NCBI RefSeq assembly: GCF_015711605.1
Contig: NZ_JABTEZ010000005.1
Coordinates: forward strand, 682,001 to 746,000
Length of the DNA stretch: 64,000 bases
Reading direction: 5' to 3'
DNA from: Planomonospora sp. ID67723
GTDB taxonomy: Bacteria > Actinomycetota > Actinomycetes > Streptosporangiales > Streptosporangiaceae
The translations under genes and the position numbers were made by a program. The notes below the pieces were generated by a model, which saw only the letters and a list, made by a program, of their open reading frames with translations, was not told the origin of the DNA and made no database searches. This document shows positions 7,637 through 15,608 of the stretch, in pieces (positions within the stretch are counted from its first letter, which is position 1; each line of letters begins with the position of its first letter).

Positions 7637-8971
7637 TCACGGGGTCGTCTCGGCGGCACGGGCGGTGATCCTGGCGGCCAGCACGTGCTTGCACGGTCCG
7701 CGCGAGCCGCGGTGGTCCCACCACCACGGGCAGGTGCACGACCCCTCGGCCAGGTCGACCTCGCGCACCCCGCCGTCGGTGCGCACGCGCGCGGAGCCGC
7801 CGGCGAGCTGGACGGCGCCGGCCTCGACCAGCGCCCTCGCCGCGGACAGGCGGGGATTGAGGGTCTGCACGTGATCCCTGTCGTAGGGCAGTTCGCGGTG
7901 GAAGTGCGCGGCTTCGGCCAGGTCGTAGCCGACGCGGCCGGCCGTGCCGAGCTGGGTGAGGGCGGCGCGGACCCGGGGGACGGACAGGCCGGCGCGGTCG
8001 GCCAGGAGGCCGATCTCCACCTCGGGCTCGAAGTTGAGCAGCATGCCCACCAGGTCGGCGTCGGCCTCGGCCTCGTCGGTCGAGAGATCGGCCAGCACCG
8101 CGCCCTCCCCGGAGAAGCCGCGCCAGCGCCGCGGCGACAGGGCCAGCGTGTAGCGCATCCCCGGCAGTTCGAGCTCCCAGGCGCTCGACGCCGCGTCGCC
8201 GGGCTCGGCCGGGCCGTACACCTTGAGGCTCTTGGCGAAGCGGAGCAGGGGCAGGAGCGTCGCCAGGCGTCCCACTCCGGACAGGCACACCGCTCCCGGT
8301 CCGGGCCGGTCGCCGACCCGCAGGTCGCGGCCCGCGGGAGTGACCCAGAGGTCGGCCGCCGCCCGCCTGGGCAGGGACCGCAGGAACCGCACGGCGCTCA
8401 TGCCCGGCAGCTCGGCCCTCAGGTCCATGCCCGCCGCGATCACCTGCACCTCGGCGAAGCCCCGCAGCCACCGCTCCGGCAGCGGCACCTTCTTCTCCAC
8501 GACCGCGCCGCCGAGGGTCGTCACCGTCAGCTCGTCGGCGCCGACACCGAGGTGGAGCGGGTCGCGCGCCCCCACCCTGGCGAGCGCCTCCCGCAGCGGC
8601 CCGTTGACGTCGACGTTGGTCGTCCCCCTGTCGAACACCTCGCCGTCCAGCGCGTCGCCGAGCAGATCGAGCCGGGCGTAGACACCGCCGCAGGCGGAGA
8701 ACGACTCGAACCGCAGCCGGTCGCCGCCGCACGTCACGACCGGGTCGCGCGTCCATCCCGGACGCGGCTGGTGGTAGCGGGTGAGGGCCACGTCCGCCAC
8801 GCCCAGCAGGGCCGCGGCCGCGGGCGCCGCCTGCGTCACCAGCCCGCTGAAGAACCGGGGCGCGAGAGCGGGCCCGCCGAGGGCCCTGCCGCCGGATGTC
8901 GACAACCCCAGATGCCCGTTCACGAGGGAGGAAGGCGAGGCGTAGCTGTAGGTCTGCGTCGCACTTGTCAT
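7637..8971 (-). CDS. SWIM zinc-finger domain protein
   Basis: A 444-residue protein ending in a SWIM zinc finger: Cys412-x-Cys414 ... Cys427-x-His429 (CTCPWWW...PCKH), the full CxCx(n)CxH ligand set. The first 400 residues match no enzyme I can name; they contain a winged-helix-like stretch (LLADRAGLSVPRVRAALTQLG, about residues 335-355). SWIM proteins bind DNA or protein partners, and bacterial ones often sit in small operons with ATPases or von Willebrand proteins; no such partner is here. No Shine-Dalgarno precedes the ATG. A -10-like TAATCT (minus strand, 8978-8983) ends six bases before it, suggesting a leaderless mRNA. A Zur-box-like sequence lies where the -35 would be (8998-9012). The CxCxnCxH assignment is secure; function is unknown. 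Confidence 0.8.
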   Translation of the reverse strand: MTSATQTYSYASPSSLVNGHLGLSTSGGRALGGPALAPRFFSGLVTQAAPAAAALLGVADVALTRYHQPRPGWTRDPVVTCGGDRLRFESFSACGGVYARLDLLGDALDGEVFDRGTTNVDVNGPLREALARVGARDPLHLGVGADELTVTTLGGAVVEKKVPLPERWLRGFAEVQVIAAGMDLRAELPGMSAVRFLRSLPRRAAADLWVTPAGRDLRVGDRPGPGAVCLSGVGRLATLLPLLRFAKSLKVYGPAEPGDAASSAWELELPGMRYTLALSPRRWRGFSGEGAVLADLSTDEAEADADLVGMLLNFEPEVEIGLLADRAGLSVPRVRAALTQLGTAGRVGYDLAEAAHFHRELPYDRDHVQTLNPRLSAARALVEAGAVQLAGGSARVRTDGGVREVDLAEGSCTCPWWWDHRGSRGPCKHVLAARITARAAETTP

Positions 8972-8997
8972 GCGCGGAGATTAGGGAGCATCACCGA

Positions 8998-9012
8998 CAA
9001 AAGCGGTTTTCA
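8998..9012 (-). promoter_or_regulatory. Candidate Zur box upstream of the SWIM zinc-finger gene
   Basis: Read on the minus strand the site is TGAAAACCGCTTTTG. It matches 13 of 15 positions of the Zur box at 44576-44590, and its first half (TGAAAACCG) is identical to that box. The second half is a poorer palindrome. It begins 14 bases upstream of a -10-like TAATCT and would cover the -35 region of the SWIM gene, a good position for repression. The call rests on similarity and position only. Confidence 0.42.
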
Positions 9013-9022
9013 TGTCAGGGTC

Positions 9023-9478
9023 TCAGGAGTAGTGGCGGTAGACGGCCTGGGCGACGCAGGCCGGCTTGTCGCCGCCGTCGATCTCCACGGTGAAGGTCAG
9101 ACGCATCTGCACGCCTCCCTTGACCTCCTCGACGGCGTCCACGACACCGGCCAGCCGGATCTTCGCGCCGACCCGGACGGGGCTGGGGAAGCGGACCTTG
9201 TCCAGGCCGTAGTTGACGCTCATGGAGATGCCGCTGATCTGCAGGAGCCGGTTGAACAGGGGGATGACCAGGGACAGGGTGAGGTAGCCGTGGGCGATCG
9301 GCGCGCCGAACGGGCCGTTCTCGGCCCTTTCGGGGTCGGTGTGGATCCACTGGTGGTCGTCGGTGGCGTCGGCGAAGGTGTTCACCCGGTCCTGGGTGAT
9401 CTCCAGCCATTCGGTGCGGCCGAGGTCGGCTCCGGCCAGGGCCTTCAGCTCGTCGAGTCCGTGTGCGGTGGCGGGCAT
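9023..9478 (-). CDS. MaoC-family enoyl-CoA hydratase (R-specific hydratase type)
   Basis: A 151-residue hot-dog fold protein with the hydratase-2 motif: Asp and His in FADATDDHQWIHTDPERA, then the conserved AHGYLTLSL helix. It should hydrate trans-2-enoyl-CoA to the 3-hydroxyacyl-CoA. Length and motif spacing are normal for single-domain MaoC proteins. It is the last gene of a leftward operon (ligase, amidohydrolase and SDR upstream with gaps of 10-29 bases), which fits CoA-thioester catabolism: ligase activates the acid, the hydratase and dehydrogenase process the acyl-CoA. Start ATG 9478 follows a GAAAGGAT-like ribosome-binding site on the minus strand. Confidence 0.85.
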   Translation of the reverse strand: MPATAHGLDELKALAGADLGRTEWLEITQDRVNTFADATDDHQWIHTDPERAENGPFGAPIAHGYLTLSLVIPLFNRLLQISGISMSVNYGLDKVRFPSPVRVGAKIRLAGVVDAVEEVKGGVQMRLTFTVEIDGGDKPACVAQAVYRHYS

Positions 9479-9507
9479 GGATGTGATCCTTTCGGGGGAA
9501 TCGGGGT

Positions 9508-11001
9508 TCAGGCGCTGGGGGCCTGGTCGATGAAGGAGGCACGCACCGCGGGCTTGATGATCTTTCCCGAGGAGGTGCGGGGGAGCGTCCGGGCCCAGAC
9601 GACGGACTTGGGGATCTTGTACCTGGCGAGCCGCCCCTGCAGGAAGTCCAGGATGCCGTCGGCGTCGGCGTCGGAACCCGGTTTGAGCACGACGACGGCC
9701 CGGCCGACCTCGCCCCAGGTGGCGTCGGCGACGCCGACGACGGCGCACTCGGCGACGGCGGGGTGGTTCAGGATCGCCGCCTCGACTTCCGCCGGGTAGA
9801 CGTTCTCCCCGCCGGAGACGAACATGTCCTTGACCCGGTCGACGATGTAGGCGTAGCCGTCCTCGTCGGTCCGGGCGACGTCTCCGGTGCGCAGCCATTC
9901 GCCGCGGGCGAGGGGCTGCGCGCCCCAGTAACCGGTCATGACGTTGGGGCCCTGGACGACGATCTCGCCTTCCTCGCCCGGCGCGGCGTCGCGGCCGTCG
10001 GAGCGCACCACGCGCACGTCGGTGAAGAAGTGCGGCACTCCGGCCGAACCCGCCTTGGCCACGGCCTGCTCCGGCGGCAGGTACAGGACGCCGGGGGAGG
10101 CCTCGGTCATGCCGTACCCCTGGCTGAAGTCCAGACCGCGGGCCAGGTAGGCCTCGATGGTGCGCATCGGGACCGGCGCGCCGCCGCAGTTGAGCGTGCG
10201 CAGGCTCGACAGGTCGGTTCCCGCCCAGCGGGGGTGGGCGGCCATGGCGTCGAACATGGTGGGCACGCCGAACATGTGCGTGACCCGTTCGGCCTCGATC
10301 AGCTCCAGCACGCGGCCGGGGTCGAACGCGCCGAGCAGCACCGTCCGGCCGCCCTTGAGCAGCGTGGGCAGGCAGGTCATGTTCAGGCCCGCGGTGTGGA
10401 ACAGCGGGGCGACCACCAGCGTCACCTCGTCGGCGGCCAGGTCGGCGTCGATGAGGACGTTGACGCTGTTCCAGGTGATGTTGGCGTGCGACAGCACGGC
10501 CCCCTTGGGGCGCCCCGTCGTCCCCGAGGTGTACATGATCATGCAGGGGTCGTCGGGGGACACCGGCTCGTCGAGCGGGCCGTGATCGGCAGGGTGACCG
10601 GCTCTGTCGATCAGCCGCTCGTAGTCGTCCAGCGAGATGCGGTGGGGGACCTCCAGCGCCTCGGCCGTCTCGGACGGGGCGTGGACGAGAACCGCGCTGC
10701 CGGAGTCGGACAGGTTGAAGGCCAGTTCCGGTACGGCCAGCCGGGTGTTGAGCGGGACGAACACCGCCCCGAGCGCTCCGGCCGCGAACAGGGTCTCCAC
10801 GAACGCGGGGTGGTTGGCTCCCAGGTAGGCGACCCGGTCACCGCGGCCCACCCCCAGGCCGCGCAGGGCGTGCGCCAGGCGCAGCACCCGCTGGTGCAGT
10901 TCCCCGTAGGTCTGCCGGCGTCCCTCGTGGACGATCGCGATCCGCTCCGGGGTCTTGCGGGCCCGGCGCGCGGGCCAGGAGCCGATGCCTTGGTTGCGCA
11001 C
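9508..11001 (-). CDS. AMP-dependent acyl-CoA synthetase/ligase
   Basis: A 497-residue member of the ANL superfamily. The P-loop-like A3 motif MIMYTSGTTGRPKGA, the A5 motif QGYGMTEASPG, the A7 hinge WLRTGDVARTD, the A8 motif VDRVKDMFVSGGENVYPAEVE and the terminal catalytic Lys in SSGKIIKPAV are all present, so it should be active. It converts a carboxylic acid, ATP and CoA to an acyl-CoA. The family (FadD3/FadD13-like) covers fatty, cyclic and aromatic acids, so the substrate cannot be set from sequence. The GTG start at 11001 is ten bases downstream of the amidohydrolase stop, with an AGGGG ribosome-binding sequence. The divergent PaaX-type regulator at 12933 suggests that an acyl-CoA made here is the inducer of the operon. 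Confidence 0.87.
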   Translation of the reverse strand: MRNQGIGSWPARRARKTPERIAIVHEGRRQTYGELHQRVLRLAHALRGLGVGRGDRVAYLGANHPAFVETLFAAGALGAVFVPLNTRLAVPELAFNLSDSGSAVLVHAPSETAEALEVPHRISLDDYERLIDRAGHPADHGPLDEPVSPDDPCMIMYTSGTTGRPKGAVLSHANITWNSVNVLIDADLAADEVTLVVAPLFHTAGLNMTCLPTLLKGGRTVLLGAFDPGRVLELIEAERVTHMFGVPTMFDAMAAHPRWAGTDLSSLRTLNCGGAPVPMRTIEAYLARGLDFSQGYGMTEASPGVLYLPPEQAVAKAGSAGVPHFFTDVRVVRSDGRDAAPGEEGEIVVQGPNVMTGYWGAQPLARGEWLRTGDVARTDEDGYAYIVDRVKDMFVSGGENVYPAEVEAAILNHPAVAECAVVGVADATWGEVGRAVVVLKPGSDADADGILDFLQGRLARYKIPKSVVWARTLPRTSSGKIIKPAVRASFIDQAPSA

Positions 11002-11011
11002 GGTGGACCCC

Positions 11012-11896
11012 TCAGCCTTTGTCCAGGCCCAGCAGGCGGGCCGCGTTGTCCTTCAGGATCAGAGGCCGGACCTCGGGCTTGATGTCGAGATCGGCGAAGT
11101 CGGCCAGCCAGCGGTCGGGGGAGATGACCGGGTAGTCCGAGCCGAACAGCACCTTGTCCTTCAGCAGCGTGTTGGCGTAGCGCACGAGCTGCGGCGGGAA
11201 GTACTTCGGCGACCAGCCGGACAGGTCGATGTAGACGTAGGGCTTGTGCGTGGCGACCGCGAGCGCCTCGTCCTGCCAGGGGAAGGACGGGTGCGCCAGG
11301 ATGATGCGCAGTTCGGGGAAGTCCACCGCCACGTCGTCGACCAGCATGGGGTTGGAGTACTTCAGCCGGATGCCGCCGCCACCGGGGACCCCCGCGCCGA
11401 TGCCGGTCTGCCCGGTGTGGAACAGCGCGGGAACGCCGAGCTCCTCGATGGCCTCGTACAGCGGGTAGGCGATCGGGTCGTTGGGGGCGAACCCCTGGAT
11501 GCTGGGGTGGAACTTGAAGCCGCGCACCCCGTGCTCCTCCACCAGCCGCCGGGCCTGCCGGGCGCCGGCCCGGCCGCGCCAGGGGTCGATGCTGGCGAAG
11601 GGGATCAGCGCGTCGGCGTGCTCGGCGCAGGCGGCCGCGACCTCCTCGTTGGCGATCGGCGGGTGCCCGGTCGCGGACTCGGCGTCCACGGTGAAGACCA
11701 CCGCGGCCATGTGGCGTTCGCGGTAGTAGGCCGCCATCTCGTCGATGGTGGGCTCGCGGCTGCCGTGCACCTTGAAGTAGTGGGCGGAGGCGGCCGAGAG
11801 CTCCGGGCTCAGCGACGGGTGCCCGTCGGCGGAGATCTCCGCGTGGGTGTGCACGTCGATGGCGACGAGGTCGTCCAGGTTGAGCGACGTCATCAT
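11012..11896 (-). CDS. TIM-barrel amidohydrolase, decarboxylase-like (amidohydrolase 2)
   Basis: A 294-residue metal-dependent hydrolase of the ACMSD/gamma-resorcylate-decarboxylase branch. The metal-binding HxH motif is IDVHTHAEI near the N-terminus, further ligands are in GFKFHPSIQ and LAHPSFPW, and the terminal Asp is in LFGSDYPVI. Members decarboxylate or hydrolyse ring or carboxylate compounds, often with Zn or Mn. Its place between an acyl-CoA ligase and an SDR in one operon suggests it prepares or opens the compound that the ligase then activates. The start may be 11896 or 11893 (Met-Met). The AMP ligase follows after ten bases. I would not name the substrate. Confidence 0.82.
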   Translation of the reverse strand: MMTSLNLDDLVAIDVHTHAEISADGHPSLSPELSAASAHYFKVHGSREPTIDEMAAYYRERHMAAVVFTVDAESATGHPPIANEEVAAACAEHADALIPFASIDPWRGRAGARQARRLVEEHGVRGFKFHPSIQGFAPNDPIAYPLYEAIEELGVPALFHTGQTGIGAGVPGGGGIRLKYSNPMLVDDVAVDFPELRIILAHPSFPWQDEALAVATHKPYVYIDLSGWSPKYFPPQLVRYANTLLKDKVLFGSDYPVISPDRWLADFADLDIKPEVRPLILKDNAARLLGLDKG

Positions 11897-11916
11897 CGGC
11901 TCCTTTCGCGATTCGG

Positions 11917-12828
11917 TCAGGCGCCGGGGGCCTGCGGGGCGGGGATGCCGTAGCTCTGCGGCTCACGCCCGACCGACACCGGCCAGGCCGCGGCGATCGC
12001 GTCCGCGTTCCAGCCGCCGTCGGCGTAGGCGGTGGCGATCTCCTGCGGGTGCGACCACAGGGCGAGCTTGTCCCCGCCGACGCCGACGCACTGGCCGTTG
12101 ACGGCCGCGGCGGCGTCGGAGGCGAGGAAGACGACCAGCCCGGCGACGTCCTCGGGGGTGCCGAAGCCCTCGGCCTTGCGCAGCCAGTCCGGCAGCGGCT
12201 CGCCGTTGTTCTCCAGCGCCTCGACGTGGGGGGCGAAGGCGGGGATGGTGCGGGTCATCTCGGTCGCCGCGATGGGGACCACCGAGTTGACCGTGATGTT
12301 CGCCCGGGCCAGCTCCAGCGCCCAGGTGCGGGTCATCGCCGCGATGCCGGCCTTGGCGGCGGCGTAGTTGGTCTGACCGAAGTTGCCCCGCTGACCGGCC
12401 GGGGAGCAGGCGGTGATGATGCGGCCGCCCTCGCCCTGCTCGCGCATCCGCACCGCGGCGGCCCGGACGCAGGTGAACGTGCCGCGCAGGTGCACGCGGA
12501 TCACGTCGTCGAAGTCCTCGTCCGACATCTTCCACAGCACCCGGTCGCGCAGGATGCCCGCGTTGGTGACCATGACGTCGAGCCGGCCGAAGGCGTCCAC
12601 CGCGCGGTCCACCAGCGCCTGCGCGGTCTCGCCGGTCCCGACCGGCGCCACCTCGGCGACGGCCCGCCCGCCGGCGGCGGTGATCTCCTCGACGGCGCGC
12701 TCGGCGGCTCCGGCGTCCACGTCGTTGACCACGACCGCCGCACCGGCCTTCGCCAGGGCGGATGCGTAGGCGAACCCCAGGCCGCGTCCGCTCCCGGTGA
12801 TGATCGCGACTTTTCCTGTCAGATCCAT
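11917..12828 (-). CDS. SDR-family 3-hydroxyacyl-CoA dehydrogenase-like oxidoreductase
   Basis: A 303-residue short-chain dehydrogenase. The cofactor motif TGSGRGLGFAYA (residues about 11-22), the NAG motif VTNAGILRD and the catalytic Tyr-x3-Lys (GQTNYAAAKAGI) with an upstream Ser (ITACSPAGQ) are intact. The Asp in VVVNDVDAG after the second strand favours NAD over NADP. The size, with a longer C-terminus than the minimal 250 residues, is typical of acyl-CoA SDRs linked to MaoC and ligase genes. It is the first gene of the leftward acyl-CoA operon and is divergent from the PaaX-like regulator across 104 bases. A GAGGAGTCGC-type ribosome-binding site precedes the ATG at 12828. Confidence 0.87.
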   Translation of the reverse strand: MDLTGKVAIITGSGRGLGFAYASALAKAGAAVVVNDVDAGAAERAVEEITAAGGRAVAEVAPVGTGETAQALVDRAVDAFGRLDVMVTNAGILRDRVLWKMSDEDFDDVIRVHLRGTFTCVRAAAVRMREQGEGGRIITACSPAGQRGNFGQTNYAAAKAGIAAMTRTWALELARANITVNSVVPIAATEMTRTIPAFAPHVEALENNGEPLPDWLRKAEGFGTPEDVAGLVVFLASDAAAAVNGQCVGVGGDKLALWSHPQEIATAYADGGWNADAIAAAWPVSVGREPQSYGIPAPQAPGA

Positions 12829-12932
12829 TTGCGACTCCTCAGCTAACCTGTTCGCGCACCCAGACGTTAGACATATTTTCGTCGGCAGTCAATAAAGTGC
12901 CGAGCTTCCTTCGGTGGTCCTACACTTGCCGT

Positions 12933-13814
12933 GTGACGACGACGGACACCGCGATCAGGGGCGCCGCGCCCGTGGGCGACGAGACCGCAGGAGACGAGCA
13001 GGCGGGATCGCTGCGGCCGCAGTCCCTGCTGCTGAGTTTTCTGGGCCTGCACGTCCTGGACCGGGACGTCGCGGTCTACTCGGGCAGCGTCATCGACGTG
13101 CTGGCCCGGGTGGGCGTCTCGGAGGAGGCCGTCCGCGCCACCCTGGCCCGCATGGTGCGACGGGATCTGCTGACCCGCCACCGTCGGGGCCGCAAGATGT
13201 ACTTCGGGCTCACCGGCCGGTCCGAGGCCGTCCTGCGCGACGGCCACGACCGCGTCTGGAGCGCCGGGGCGGTCAACCGGGAGTGGGACGGCACCTGGAC
13301 GCTGGTCGGCTTCTCCCTGCCGGAGGCCTGGCGCCGCCAGCGGCACGACCTGCGCACCCGTCTGGTGTGGGCGGGCTTCGGGCCCCTGCAGAACGGCCTG
13401 TGGATCGCCCCCGGCCAGGTCGACGTCCCGCAGGTGGTCGCCGGGCTCGAGCTGGACGACTGTCTCAACGTGCTGCGCGCCCACGCCTCGGAGCCGACCG
13501 AGGCCGCCCAGCTCGTCCAGCGCGCGTTCGACACCGCCGGAATCGCCGCCCGGTACCGCGCCTTCCTGGAGCGCTGGGACCGGCCCGATCCCGCACCCGC
13601 CGCCCCCGACGACTTCACCCGCCAGCTTCTGCTGCACAACGACTGGCTCCAGCTGGTGCGCTCCGACCCCCGCCTGCCCGCCGAGCACCTGCCCGCCGAC
13701 TGGCCCGCCATCCGTGCCGAGCACGTCTTCCGCGCCCTGTCCCATCGCTACGACGCCACATCGCGCGAGCAGGTGGAGGCCGTCCTGGACACCATCCCGA
13801 CATCGGACGGATGA
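12933..13814 (+). CDS. PaaX-family transcriptional regulator of the acyl-CoA operon
   Basis: A 293-residue PaaX-like protein with an N-terminal winged helix (about residues 25-85, with LARMVRRDLLTRHRRGRKMYFGLT as wing) and the family's central block REWDGTWTLVGFSLPEAWRRQRHDLR followed by LRTRLVWAGFGPLQNGLWIAP. These proteins repress catabolic operons until an aryl- or acyl-CoA ligand binds, which fits the divergent ligase/MaoC/SDR operon. The GTG at 12933 was chosen although the frame runs back to 12897. No ribosome-binding site is visible, and a -10-like TACACT (12921-12926) ends six bases upstream, so a leaderless mRNA starting at the GTG is likely and the longer frame would contain the promoter. 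The gene ends 28 bases from a convergent gene. Confidence 0.82.
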   Translation: MTTTDTAIRGAAPVGDETAGDEQAGSLRPQSLLLSFLGLHVLDRDVAVYSGSVIDVLARVGVSEEAVRATLARMVRRDLLTRHRRGRKMYFGLTGRSEAVLRDGHDRVWSAGAVNREWDGTWTLVGFSLPEAWRRQRHDLRTRLVWAGFGPLQNGLWIAPGQVDVPQVVAGLELDDCLNVLRAHASEPTEAAQLVQRAFDTAGIAARYRAFLERWDRPDPAPAAPDDFTRQLLLHNDWLQLVRSDPRLPAEHLPADWPAIRAEHVFRALSHRYDATSREQVEAVLDTIPTSDG

Positions 13815-13842
13815 CACCCGGGCCGGGCGCGGCGACGGCCGG

Positions 13843-15489
13843 TCAGGCGTCGGGAGCCGTGTGGACGCGGGTCCCGGCGACATAGGTCAGCGCGACGCGA
13901 GTTTCGGCGATCGCCTCGGCGGGGCCGTCGAAGGGGTCGCGGTCCAGGACGGCGAGGTCGGCCCGGTCGCCGGGACGCAGACTGCCGGTGTCGTCGAGAT
14001 GGTTCACATAGGCGGAGCCCGCCGTGTAGGCGGCCAGCGCGGTGGTGAGGTCGAGGGCCTGCCCGGGCAGGAAGGGCCGGTCGGCGCGGCCGGGCGCGAC
14101 GCGGTTGACGGCGACGTGGACGCCGTGGAGGGGGTCGGGGCTGCTGACGGGCCAGTCGCTGCCGGCGGCCAGAACGGCCCCGGCCCGCAGGAGGTCGCCG
14201 AACGGGTACTGCCAGGCGGCGCGCTCGGGCCCCAGGAAGGGGATGGTGAGCTCGTCCATCTGAGGCTCGTGGGCCGCCCACAGCGGCTGGATGGTGGCGG
14301 TCGCGCCGAGGGCCCGGAACCGGGGAAGGTCGTCGGGGTGGACGACCTGGAGGTGCGCCAGGTGGTGGCGGGTGTCGCGCGGGCCGTTGGCCGCGCGGGC
14401 GGCCTGCACGGCATCCAGCGCCTCGCGGACGGCCCGGTCGCCCAGGGCGTGGAAGTGCACCTGGAAGTCGAGCGCGTCGAGTGCGGTGACGTACTCGTCG
14501 AGTGCTCCGGGGTCGATGAAGCTGATGCCGCTGTTGCCGGTGGCGCAGCCGCAGGCGTCCAGGTAGGGGCTGGTCATCGCGGCGGTGAAGTTCTCCGCGA
14601 CGCCGTCCTGCATGATCTTCACGGTGCTGCAGCGCAGCCGGCCGTGGGTGAGCCGGTCGCGCCGCTCCAGCAGCGCCGGGATCTGCTCGGCCCCCTGCCC
14701 CCGGGCCCACCACAGCGCGCCGACGACGGTCGCGGTGAGCGAGCCGTCGCGGGCGGCGGTCAGGTAGGCGTCGGAGGGGTCGGGGTAGCCGTCGGAACCG
14801 GCCAGCAGGGCGTCCTGCCAGGCGGTGATGCCGAGGCTGTGCAGCAGTTCCTGGGCGCGCAGCAGCCCGGCCAGGCGGTCGGCGGCGGTCAGGGCGGGCA
14901 CCAGGGCGCCGACCAGCGCCATCGCCCCTTCCTGGAGCGTGCCGAGGGGGACGCCGTCAGGACCCCGTTCGATCCGGCCGTCGGCCGGATCCGGAGTGCG
15001 CGCGGTGATCCCGGCCAGTTCCAGGGCCCGGCTGTTGACCCATGCCCCGTGGTGGTCGCAGTTGGTGAGGTAGACGGGCCGATCGGGTACGGCCGCGTCG
15101 AGCAGGCCGCACGTGGGCACGCCGCCCCGGAAGCTCTCCATGGACCAGCCGCTTCCGGTGATCCACTGCTTGCCGGGGTGGGCGTCGGCGTAGGCGCGGA
15201 CGCGGCGCACGTACTCGTCCGGGTCGGTGGTGCCGGTCAGATCGCACTGTCCCAGTTCGACCCCGCCCATCACGGCGTGGACGTGGGCGTCCTGGAAACC
15301 GGGCAGCAGCAGCCGCCCCCGCAGGTCGACGACCTCGGTGCGCGGGCCGGCCAGGTCCTTGACCTCGTCGTGCCCGGCCGCGACGACGCGGCCGTCGCGG
15401 ACGGCCAGGCTGGTGGCCCACGCACGGGCGGAATCCATGGTCATGATGGGACCGCCGGTGAACAGCAGGTCGGCGGGCGCGTGGGTCAT
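13843..15489 (-). CDS. YtcJ-like amidohydrolase
   Basis: A 548-residue amidohydrolase of the YtcJ/Nfd type. Metal-binding motifs are in order: HxH in FQDAHVHAVMGG (about residue 65), a probable bridging Lys in VKIMQDGVAEN, His in VHFHALGDRAV and LAHLQVVHPDD, and the metal Asp in LAAGSDWPVSSP. These enzymes hydrolyse N-acyl or amide bonds, with experimentally known cases including N-substituted formamide deformylase. The surrounding genes include two amidases and two TetR regulators, so an amide-catabolic neighbourhood is reasonable. The start ATG 15489 has a GAAGGGG-like element in the complementary upstream sequence. It is convergent with the PaaX-like gene and 119 bases downstream of the amidase on the same strand. 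Confidence 0.83.
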   Translation of the reverse strand: MTHAPADLLFTGGPIMTMDSARAWATSLAVRDGRVVAAGHDEVKDLAGPRTEVVDLRGRLLLPGFQDAHVHAVMGGVELGQCDLTGTTDPDEYVRRVRAYADAHPGKQWITGSGWSMESFRGGVPTCGLLDAAVPDRPVYLTNCDHHGAWVNSRALELAGITARTPDPADGRIERGPDGVPLGTLQEGAMALVGALVPALTAADRLAGLLRAQELLHSLGITAWQDALLAGSDGYPDPSDAYLTAARDGSLTATVVGALWWARGQGAEQIPALLERRDRLTHGRLRCSTVKIMQDGVAENFTAAMTSPYLDACGCATGNSGISFIDPGALDEYVTALDALDFQVHFHALGDRAVREALDAVQAARAANGPRDTRHHLAHLQVVHPDDLPRFRALGATATIQPLWAAHEPQMDELTIPFLGPERAAWQYPFGDLLRAGAVLAAGSDWPVSSPDPLHGVHVAVNRVAPGRADRPFLPGQALDLTTALAAYTAGSAYVNHLDDTGSLRPGDRADLAVLDRDPFDGPAEAIAETRVALTYVAGTRVHTAPDA

Positions 15490-15608
15490 GCGAGCGGTTC
15501 CAATCGTCGAAGGGGACGGCCGGCGGCGTAACCGCACGCCCGCCGTGGAGGATCCTCCGGCGGCGCCTGGCGGCTCGGATACGGGGCGGCCTCAGCCGCG
15601 GGACGCTC

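Noticed and set aside
6467-9799. 1110-residue plus-strand frame opposite the hydrolase, SWIM and MaoC genes
   Set aside because: It spans several real minus-strand genes and their gaps and shows no recognisable motif.
9508-11001. Possible salicylate-AMP ligase for the metallophore
   Set aside because: Operon context (MaoC, SDR, PaaX regulator) is catabolic, no Zur box precedes it, and it is 33 kb from the synthetases.
12880-12900. Zur-like TATTTTCGTC sequence upstream of the PaaX-like gene
   Set aside because: Only a few bases match one half-site and there is no palindrome.
12863-12932. Operator for the PaaX-like regulator between SDR and regulator genes
   Set aside because: The gap is AT-richer (ACGTTAGACATATTTTCGTC) but I found no convincing inverted repeat; control is likely but the site is not clear.
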